From Bacteroidota bacterium (GTDB lineage: Bacteria > Bacteroidota > Bacteroidia > Chitinophagales > LD1), in the NCBI GenBank assembly GCA_947457525.1, contig CANGXE010000113.1:1-6037 (forward strand): a stretch of DNA of 6,037 bases. Reading direction: 5' to 3'. The notes below the pieces were generated by a model. The model made no database searches. It was given only the letters and a program-made list of their open reading frames with translations, and was not told the DNA's origin. A program made the translations under genes and the position numbers. Numbering within the stretch: the first letter of the stretch is position 1; each line of letters begins with the position of its first letter. Shown here piece after piece: positions 1 through 4,992 of the stretch.

Positions 1-254
1 GGCTCTGTGATAATCACCCAAAGCCATTCTTCTTTGAGTTCGCTCACCGCATTGTATAGTTTAGAATCGAGGTTTATGGTTGTCAGCACGCGGTTCATTC
101 TTGCCAAGTTCTCGCGCGTGTAGGCGAGCATCTTGTCGTTTTGATACATCTCCGTGCGAAAACTTTCTTGTTCGATAATGTTTTTGGTCAAATCGAGGTA
201 AGCATCAAAATCAAGCGATTGGGCGAGCACCTCGGGCGTAACAACTGTAGACAT
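1..254 (-). CDS. Thioredoxin family protein, N-terminal part (runs off the left edge)
   Basis: The minus strand is open from an ATG at 254-252 to the window edge, giving 84 complete codons. The protein begins MSTVVTPEVLAQSLDFDAYL, then has a helical, charged stretch (about residues 20-75) containing YTRENLARMNRV. It ends in a hydrophobic strand, EEWLWVIITE, followed by the first two bases of a Pro codon. This layout matches the Bacteroidota thioredoxin-like proteins (Thioredoxin_9 type) in which a helical N-terminus leads into a strand and then a WCGDA-like redox loop. The CxxC itself would lie just outside the window, so catalytic competence cannot be judged. Such proteins are presumed cytoplasmic thiol-disulfide oxidoreductases; no signal peptide is visible. 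It is divergent from the aldo/keto reductase, 100 bases away. Family assignment comes from recognition of the N-terminal pattern, not a search. Confidence 0.82.
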   Translation of the reverse strand, partial: MSTVVTPEVLAQSLDFDAYLDLTKNIIEQESFRTEMYQNDKMLAYTRENLARMNRVLTTINLDSKLYNAVSELKEEWLWVIITE

Positions 255-258
255 AGCG

Positions 259-266
259 CAAATATA
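259..266 (-). promoter_or_regulatory. Bacteroidota-type -7 element for the thioredoxin-like gene
   Basis: The minus strand reads TATATTTG, an exact match to TAnnTTTG, only 4 bases before the ATG. No convincing TTTG -33 element is seen at the usual distance. If this is the -7 box, transcription would begin at or within a few bases of the start codon, giving a leaderless or nearly leaderless mRNA. Confidence 0.55.
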
Positions 267-300
267 GACTGAAAACCTAAGCTTACTATCCGTTTTTTAA

Positions 301-331
301 CTTGTTAGTAAAACAGGGAAATCTATATTCG
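301..331 (+). promoter_or_regulatory. Promoter of the aldo/keto reductase gene
   Basis: CTTG at 301-304 and TATATTCG at 324-331 are separated by 19 bases, fitting the Bacteroidota TTTG / TAnnTTTG arrangement with one mismatch in each box. The predicted start of transcription is near 336, leaving an A-rich leader of about 20 bases before the ATG at 355. The block around the -7 box (319-337) is almost identical to the one in front of the OxyR-like gene at 4955-4974. Confidence 0.65.
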
Positions 332-354
332 TATTGAACTAAAAAAAGATAATC

Positions 355-1344
355 ATGGAATATAGACGATTAGGAAAATCAGGTTTGCAAGTAAGTGCCG
401 TATCATTGGGCAGTTGGCTTACCTTTGGCAACCAGATTTCGGATGACGTAGCCGAACAGTTAATGATAAAAGCCTACGAAGCGGGCATCAACTTTTTCGA
501 CAATGCCGAGGTCTATGCCCACGGTAAGAGCGAGGAAGTGATGGGCAAACTGTTGAAGAAACTCAACTGGGACAGAGACACTTGGGTGGTGTCGTCAAAA
601 GTGTTTTGGGGACGCAAACCCAACCCCGGCCCTAACCAACGCGGCTTGATGCGCAAACACATTGTGGAAGGTTGTCACGATGCTTTGCGCAGGTTGCAAG
701 TGGAGTATTTGGATATTTATTTCGCGCATCGCCCCGACATCAACACCCCGATGGAAGAAATTGTGTGGACGTTTCACAATTTAGTGGTGCAAGGCAAAAT
801 CCTCTATTGGGGAACCAGCGAGTGGACCGCGCAGCAATATACCGAGGCGCATTTGGTGGCGGCCAAAAACAACTTGATTGGCCCGGTGGCAGAGCAAAAT
901 CAATACAACTTGCTACACCGCAACTTTATGGAGAAAGAATACATCCCCTTGTTTGAGAACTACGGCATGGGCACCACCATCTGGAGCCCATTGTCCTCGG
1001 GCTTACTAACCGACAAATATTTTGACGGCTCGGCCAAAGACGAACAATCGCGATTGAGCACCTTGGAGTGGTTGAAAGAGCGCTTGTTGGGCGACACCGA
1101 TAAGTTGGGAAAAGTGCGTCAGCTACATTTGTTGGCAAAAGACTTGGGCATTCCTTTGGCGCAAATGAGTTTGGCGTGGTGTTTAAAGAACAAGAACGTG
1201 TCGACAGTCATCTTGGGTGCCTCGAAAGTGGCGCAACTCGAAGAGAACTTGCGTTGCTTTGAAGCGGTGCCGCTCTTGACCGATGAAGTGATGACGAAGA
1301 TTGATGACATCCTTCAAAACAAACCGCAGTTAGTGGTGTATTAA
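355..1344 (+). CDS. Aldo/keto reductase, Kv-beta-like (AKR6-type)
   Basis: The product has 329 residues, full length for a soluble (beta/alpha)8-barrel NAD(P)H-dependent oxidoreductase that reduces aldehydes or ketones. The N-terminus MEYRRLGKSGLQVSAVSLG is the usual first strand of the family. The catalytic tetrad is complete: Asp49, Tyr54, Lys82 and His125 (in FAHRPD). Cofactor-binding segments are visible as GTSEW (153-157), EQNQYN (180-185), SPLSSGLLTDKY (211-222) and GASKVAQLEEN near the C-terminus (about 288-298). The overall pattern (TFGNQISDDVAEQL, AEVYAHGKSE, NTPMEE, WCLKN.NVSTVILGAS) is closer to the eukaryotic Kv-channel beta subunits and their bacterial relatives than to the AKR11/12 enzymes. 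Kv-beta proteins have Asn at the fourth tetrad position; here it is His, as in ordinary active AKRs. The substrate cannot be predicted. The ATG has an A-rich upstream leader without Shine-Dalgarno. It appears to be monocistronic, with a new promoter before the next gene. Confidence 0.96.
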   Translation: MEYRRLGKSGLQVSAVSLGSWLTFGNQISDDVAEQLMIKAYEAGINFFDNAEVYAHGKSEEVMGKLLKKLNWDRDTWVVSSKVFWGRKPNPGPNQRGLMRKHIVEGCHDALRRLQVEYLDIYFAHRPDINTPMEEIVWTFHNLVVQGKILYWGTSEWTAQQYTEAHLVAAKNNLIGPVAEQNQYNLLHRNFMEKEYIPLFENYGMGTTIWSPLSSGLLTDKYFDGSAKDEQSRLSTLEWLKERLLGDTDKLGKVRQLHLLAKDLGIPLAQMSLAWCLKNKNVSTVILGASKVAQLEENLRCFEAVPLLTDEVMTKIDDILQNKPQLVVY

Positions 1345-1395
1345 ACAAACTACTCAGCTGTTTCTGATGACAACACCAACAATGGCATGAGTGAT

Positions 1396-1411
1396 ATATA
1401 TTGTAATATAT
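1396..1411. repeat. AT-rich palindrome in the intergenic region
   Basis: ATATATTGTAATATAT consists of two perfect 7-base arms around a GT centre. It ends 4 bases before the candidate -7 box of the next gene, so it lies over the spacer between -7 and -33. It could be an operator for a dimeric regulator. As a terminator of the upstream gene it would be poor, because the stem is entirely A-T and no long T tract follows. Such AT-rich palindromes also arise by chance. Confidence 0.4.
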
Positions 1412-1414
1412 CGT

Positions 1415-1422
1415 TAGTTTTG
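1415..1422 (+). promoter_or_regulatory. -7 element of the small MIase/YCII-like gene
   Basis: TAGTTTTG is an exact match to TAnnTTTG. It lies 46 bases before the ATG at 1469, implying a leader of about 40 bases. No clear TTTG -33 box is present at 17-21 bases upstream, where the AT-rich palindrome sits instead. Confidence 0.5.
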
Positions 1423-1468
1423 GCGGGGCGAAACACTGAGCGCATACAAAACCAAAACAAACTATCTT

Positions 1469-1720
1469 ATGAATAAATTTATGGTTGACATCCTTTTGGA
1501 AGGATTAGATAACGACACCAGATTAAAGCTTTTGCCGAGAGAGCAAGAGATGATTAAAGAATGGGCAGATGAGGGAACACTTTTAGCCTCTTATATCAAA
1601 GCAGACGTTGCGGGCATTTACTTGGTATTGCTGGCAGAAGACAAAGCTGCTGCCGACAAAAAACTGTCTATCCTCCCCTACTATCCATATATGAAAATTG
1701 AGTTCCATACTTTGCGCTAA
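1469..1720 (+). CDS. Small MIase/YCII-like protein, probable dimeric alpha/beta barrel
   Basis: The product is an 83-residue soluble protein without signal peptide or membrane segment. Its order of elements suggests one ferredoxin-like unit: strand (residues 3-10, KFMVDILL), helix (16-36, ending EWADEGTLL), strand (37-45, ASYIKAD), strand (48-56, AGIYLVLLA), helix (57-67), then LPYYPYM (69-75) and a final strand KIEFHTL. This resembles muconolactone isomerase-like and YCII-like proteins, in which an N-terminal M(V)-strand, EWxxEG, and a 'hP.hp.M' turn recur, and which dimerise to form a barrel. Many are of unknown function, and I see no residues that decide catalysis. A second Met at codon 5 (1481) is an alternative start. 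The gene follows the aldo/keto reductase by 124 bases but has its own candidate promoter. The fold assignment is by pattern only. Confidence 0.82.
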   Translation: MNKFMVDILLEGLDNDTRLKLLPREQEMIKEWADEGTLLASYIKADVAGIYLVLLAEDKAAADKKLSILPYYPYMKIEFHTLR

Positions 1721-1834
1721 ACCTACACCTCCGTTCTAGTCATCGTTGGTGTTATCTACCCATCCGACAAAACGAACCAGCGCAGAAATTTGATTGTTGA
1801 TGACAGCATGATGCAGCACCACCCCGACTCCACC

Positions 1835-2242
1835 ATGACCAAACGCCAATTCTACTTTTGGTTAGGGCTGTTTGCCTTCGGCACCATCGGCTACACGGTG
1901 GTGCAAGACTACTTGCGCCCCGGCTACCGCGGATAGAGCGAGTTGCTGCGCTACTGGCTGGGTGTGGCTCCCAACTACTTTGCAGGCTTGGCCTTACCTT
2001 CGTTTTTTGTGGTGATGATTGCACAGTTTCGCACCTCCGCCAAGCAGCCTTTGGTCTCCGCTTGGTGGAACGAGTGGGCGCCCTTCAGCGCTATGCTCGT
2101 AGCTTTTGTGGGGCTAACGCTCTGGGAGTTTACACAAACCATCACGGCTCGCGGCCGCTTCGATTGGCACGACATCGGGTGGACTATGGTGGGCACGCTT
2201 ACTTTTTACGCAGTGTGGCGCGTGGTGAACCGAGCCGCTTAA
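1835..2242 (+). pseudogene. VanZ-like four-helix membrane protein interrupted by an in-frame TAG
   Basis: One reading frame runs from ATG 1835 to TAA 2240-2242 (135 codons before the stop), broken only by TAG at 1934-1936 (codon 34). The part before the stop, MTKRQFYFWLGLFAFGTIGY and on to codon 33, contains a first membrane segment (about 7-24). The part after it holds three more (about 44-64, 84-101, 112-128). Continuity of frame and topology across the TAG argues for one gene. Near the end, WEFTQ (97-101) and FDWHDIGWTMVG (109-120) resemble the E-x-x-Q and D-x-x-D-I...G signature of VanZ-like membrane proteins. The role is unknown; VanZ homologues include a teicoplanin-resistance protein, but most are uncharacterised. 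The best restart after the TAG is TTG at 1943, which would yield 99 residues lacking the first helix. A single-base change of a Gln or Trp codon would explain the TAG. Sequencing error or suppression is possible. Confidence 0.66.
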
Positions 2243-2269
2243 TCGAGTCAGGTTTGTGGCCTAAGGAAG

Positions 2270-2491
2270 TTAAGGCGCTGTCAATTTAAACACCATGCCT
2301 TGTAAGCTGATGCAGTGGAAGCCGTCTTTGCAACCGCCCATCCAAATGGCGTGGCTAATGTCATTGGGCGTGTTTTGCGCAAAATATTTACAGTCTTTCT
2401 TGTCGATTTTCACCCACTCCCAATCTTTTTCATTGGCCAATTACGCCTCGGCACTGCACCAGAGCAACAACAGAAGTAGTGTATTTCTCAT
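2270..2491 (-). pseudogene. Remnant of a small exported protein, in-frame TAA at codon 17
   Basis: On the minus strand an ATG at 2491 opens MRNTLLLLLLWCSAEA, which looks like a Sec signal peptide. TAA at 2443-2441 (codon 17) interrupts it immediately after the putative cleavage site. The same frame then continues for 56 codons to TAA 2272-2270. The continuation is protein-like: KDWEWVKIDKKDCKYF, NDISHAIWMGGCKDGFH, then a short hydrophobic tail. The W-x-G-G-C-K-D-G pattern recalls the start of MORN-like repeats, where WxGxCKDGxxxGxG recurs, but the following Gly pattern is lost and the protein ends early. It may thus be a truncated as well as stopped gene. No plus-strand gene explains this stretch. 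The nearest upstream landmark is the katG terminator, 45 bases away on the same strand, and no clear TAnnTTTG promoter was found. The family suggestion is tentative. Confidence 0.48.
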
Positions 2492-2536
2492 GGGGCTAAT
2501 GTCTGACAAATAGCGAACATGAACAACCATACACAC

Positions 2537-2576
2537 AAAAAAACCGAACTCAATGATGCTTTATTGAGTTCGGTTT
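2537..2576 (-). terminator. Intrinsic terminator of katG
   Basis: Two 14-base arms, 2541-2554 and 2563-2576, are perfectly complementary (AAACCGAACTCAAT read on the minus strand first) with an 8-base loop. In the katG direction the hairpin is followed by a run of seven T (2543-2537). It begins 27 bases after the katG stop codon. On the plus strand the hairpin is not followed by a T tract, so it acts for katG only. Confidence 0.95.
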
Positions 2577-2603
2577 AACTAAATACAAATATGAAAAAAA
2601 GAC

Positions 2604-4871
2604 TTATCGTTTAATGTCGAAACGGTCGAGGTTCATTACTTTGGTCCAAGCGGCTACAAAGTCTTTCACAAATTTGGTTTTCGCATCATCAGCGGCATAT
2701 ACTTCGGCCAATGCTCTCAACTCGGAGTTAGAACCGAAGATGAGGTCGGCACGAGTGGCGGTGTACTTGATTTGACCTGTTTTGCGATCGAAGCCATTAA
2801 ACACTTCTTTGGTGTCGTCTGTGGCTTTCCACTCGTAGGCCATGTCGAGCAGGCGCACAAAGTATTCATTGGTCAAGGTTTCTTTCTTATCCGACAAGAT
2901 GCCGTGGTTAGAGTTATTGAAATTAGTATTCAAGGCACGCATCCCTCCCACTAACACCGTCATCTCCGGTGCGGTGAGCGTCAAGAGTTGCGCTTTGTCA
3001 ATTAAGAGTTGCTCGGTGGCTAGTGTGTATTTTGTTTTGAGGTAGTTTCTAAACCCATCGGCCATTGGCTCCAACAGATTAAACGAAGCGGTGTCGGTTT
3101 GCGCTTGCAGAGCGTCCATTCTGCCGGGCATGAACGGTACTTCCAACGTGGTGCCTGCATTCTGAGCCGCCTTTTCGATACCCACTGAACCGGCCAACAC
3201 TATCAAGTCGGACAATGATATTTTCTTGGTGGTGTTTTTGTCGTTAAACTCCTTTTGGATTTTGCCGAGAGCGGTCAACACTTTGGTGAGTTGAGCAGGG
3301 TTGTTCACCTCCCAGTTGCGCTGCGGCAACAAGGCGATGCGTGCGCCATTGGCTCCGCCTCTACGGTCAGAGTGACGATAGGTCGAGGCAGATGCCCAGG
3401 CGGTGGTCACCATTTCGCTAATAGATAAGCTGGAGGCAGCAATCTTAGCTTTCAGGGCTTTGATGTCACTGGCTTCCACCACTTTGTGGTTAAGCGCAGG
3501 AATAGGGTCTTGCCACAGCAAATCTTCTTTGGGTGCTTCCGGGCCGAGGTAAGTAGATTTTGGGCCCATGTCGCGGTGGGTCAACTTAAACCAAGCTTTG
3601 GCAAATGTTTGCTCAAAATATTCAGGGTTGTCCATAAATTTTTTCGACACCGTAGCATAAGCAGGATCAAACTTCAACGACAAATCGGTGGTCAACATCG
3701 TTGGCAATTGTTTTTTCTCCGAATCAAATGCATCGGGAATGCTGGCTTTACCATTTTTGGCCACCCATTGGTGAGCACCTGCTGGGCTTTTGGTTAACTC
3801 CCACTCGTTGTTGAATAGAATTTTCAAAAAGCTATGTCCCCATTGGGTAGGCGTGGGTGTCCAAGTCACTTCGAGACCAGAGGTGATGGCGTCTTTGCCT
3901 TCACCGGTTCCGTAAGTACTTTTCCAACCGAACCCTTGTTCTTCGATTGTAGCAGCTTCCGGCTCTGGGCCTACGTGAGAGGCCGGGCCTTTGCCGTGCG
4001 TTTTACCGAAGGAGTGCCCTCCGGCAATCAAGGCTACGGTTTCTTCGTCATTCATACCCATGCGCTTGAAGGTTTCGCGAATGTCTACTGCTGCAGCCAC
4101 GGGGTCTGGGTTGCCGTTTGGTCCCTCGGGGTTCACGTAAATCAAGCCCATTTGCACAGCAGCCAAAGGGTTTTCCAATTTGCGGCCTTCTGAATAGCGA
4201 TTATCGTCTAGCCATTTCTTTTCAGAACCCCAATACACATCACTCTCCGGTTCCCACACGTCTGTTCTTCCGCCCGAAAAACCGTAGGTCTTGAACCCCA
4301 TCGTTTCGAGCGACACATTGCCGGCCAACACCATCAAGTCAGCCCAAGATATTTTACTGCCATATTTTTGTTTGATTGGCCAAAGCAATCTTCTTGCTTT
4401 ATCTAAGTTGCCGTTGTCGGGCCACGAGTTGAGTGGAGCAAAACGCTGCTGTCCTGCTCTTGAACCTCCACGACCATCGCCCGAGCGATAAGTGCCTGCG
4501 CTATGCCAAGCCATACGGATAAACAATGGACCGTAATTACCAAAGTCGGCCGGCCACCAATCTTGCGAGTTGGTCAACACCGCGGCAATATCCTTTTTCA
4601 AGGCGAAGTAATCGAGTGTTTGAAATTCTTTGAGGTAATCAAAGTTTTGTCCCATCGGGTTAGTCTTCTCCGAGTTCTGGCGGAGCACCTCGAGGTTCAA
4701 TTTGTTGGGCCACCAGTCCTTAGCGCTGTTGGCTTTCATAGCGGCATCTCTGCGCTCAGTGGTGGCTGTTTTGGAGGCGGAGCCGTGCCCCATTGGGCAT
4801 TCGCCTGTCTTTTCCTGGGCATTAGCAGCAACAGAGAAAAAAAGAATAGCGGATAGAAATAATTGTTTCAT
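2604..4871 (-). CDS. katG: Catalase-peroxidase (HPI) with N-terminal signal peptide
   Basis: Heme enzyme that removes H2O2 by both catalase and peroxidase reactions. The 755 residues cover both halves of the duplicated class I peroxidase fold. The distal site is Arg119, Trp122 and His123 (in IRMAWHSAGTYR). Trp122, Tyr245 (GLIYVNPEGPNG) and Met271 are the residues of the Met-Tyr-Trp crosslink needed for catalase activity. The proximal heme ligand is His286 (AGGHSFGKTHG), with Trp337 and Asp396 around it, and Arg433 (THRDMGP) is the mobile arginine. The degenerate C-terminal domain retains AWASASTYRHSDRRGGANGA. The start is the ATG at 4871, because it gives MKQLFLSAILFFSVAANA, a signal peptide with probable cleavage ANA/QEK. 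A TTG 9 bases upstream is in frame but unlikely. The enzyme is therefore predicted to act in the periplasm rather than the cytoplasm. It is divergent from an OxyR-type regulator and has its own terminator, so it is monocistronic. Confidence 0.98.
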   Translation of the reverse strand: MKQLFLSAILFFSVAANAQEKTGECPMGHGSASKTATTERRDAAMKANSAKDWWPNKLNLEVLRQNSEKTNPMGQNFDYLKEFQTLDYFALKKDIAAVLTNSQDWWPADFGNYGPLFIRMAWHSAGTYRSGDGRGGSRAGQQRFAPLNSWPDNGNLDKARRLLWPIKQKYGSKISWADLMVLAGNVSLETMGFKTYGFSGGRTDVWEPESDVYWGSEKKWLDDNRYSEGRKLENPLAAVQMGLIYVNPEGPNGNPDPVAAAVDIRETFKRMGMNDEETVALIAGGHSFGKTHGKGPASHVGPEPEAATIEEQGFGWKSTYGTGEGKDAITSGLEVTWTPTPTQWGHSFLKILFNNEWELTKSPAGAHQWVAKNGKASIPDAFDSEKKQLPTMLTTDLSLKFDPAYATVSKKFMDNPEYFEQTFAKAWFKLTHRDMGPKSTYLGPEAPKEDLLWQDPIPALNHKVVEASDIKALKAKIAASSLSISEMVTTAWASASTYRHSDRRGGANGARIALLPQRNWEVNNPAQLTKVLTALGKIQKEFNDKNTTKKISLSDLIVLAGSVGIEKAAQNAGTTLEVPFMPGRMDALQAQTDTASFNLLEPMADGFRNYLKTKYTLATEQLLIDKAQLLTLTAPEMTVLVGGMRALNTNFNNSNHGILSDKKETLTNEYFVRLLDMAYEWKATDDTKEVFNGFDRKTGQIKYTATRADLIFGSNSELRALAEVYAADDAKTKFVKDFVAAWTKVMNLDRFDIKR

Positions 4872-4916
4872 AATGTTCAAGTTTATGGGTGATTAAAACA
4901 TGAGTGGTTTACTCTG

Positions 4917-4924
4917 CAAATGTA
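4917..4924 (-). promoter_or_regulatory. -7 element of katG
   Basis: The minus strand reads TACATTTG, an exact TAnnTTTG match, 45 bases before the katG ATG, implying an untranslated leader of about 40 bases. The -33 position (17 bases upstream) shows only a T-rich TTTTC rather than TTTG. A weak -33 box would fit a promoter that needs an activator. Confidence 0.65.
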
Positions 4925-4935
4925 GGACTAATTTG
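4917..4935. promoter_or_regulatory. Candidate regulator-binding inverted repeat between katG and the OxyR-like gene
   Basis: CAAAT (4917-4921) and ATTTG (4931-4935) form a perfect inverted repeat around 9 bases. It overlaps the katG -7 box and adjoins the -33 of the divergent regulator gene. LysR-type regulators usually bind such AT-rich dyads in the divergent promoter region, and OxyR acts as a tetramer on extended sites. The spacing is not the classic T-N11-A, and one arm is also part of the -7 box, so the assignment is tentative. Confidence 0.35.
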
Positions 4936-4938
4936 TGT

Positions 4939-4967
4939 ATTGAAAAAGAGAATAAAATCTATATTCG
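4939..4967 (+). promoter_or_regulatory. Promoter of the OxyR-like regulator gene
   Basis: ATTG (4939-4942) and TATATTCG (4960-4967) are 17 bases apart, matching the Bacteroidota -33/-7 arrangement with one mismatch each. A TTTG at 4932-4935 is an alternative -33 box at 24 bases. Transcription would start near 4972, about 20 bases before the ATG. The promoter is back-to-back with that of katG, so a protein bound between them could control both. Confidence 0.62.
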
Positions 4968-4992
4968 CTATTGATGCCTTCAATACAACGCT

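Noticed and set aside
1345..1469. Open frame of about 43 codons after the aldo/keto reductase stop
   Set aside because: The length is within chance expectation, the composition is not protein-like, and the family's C-terminus is already complete at the TAA.
1739..1850. Minus-strand frame ending ...ISALVRFVGWVDNTNDD, resembling a protein C-terminus
   Set aside because: It is closed upstream by a stop near 1864, has no ATG start, and lies antisense to the start of the VanZ-like gene; most likely a shadow reading.
1858..2289. 143-codon plus-strand frame overlapping the VanZ-like pseudogene
   Set aside because: It starts at a non-ATG codon, is rich in Arg, Leu and Cys, and shows no membrane or domain pattern; the other frame has coherent helices and the VanZ-like motif.
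2295..2513. 72-codon plus-strand frame between the VanZ-like pseudogene and katG
   Set aside because: It is antisense to the signal-peptide remnant, whose residue pattern is more protein-like; no promoter or domain was seen.
3486..4856. Several plus-strand frames of 60-119 codons inside katG
   Set aside because: All are antisense shadows of a fully conserved enzyme gene.
4872..4880. TTG start adding three residues (MNI) to KatG
   Set aside because: The ATG at 4871 begins a normal signal peptide directly, and no feature supports the TTG.
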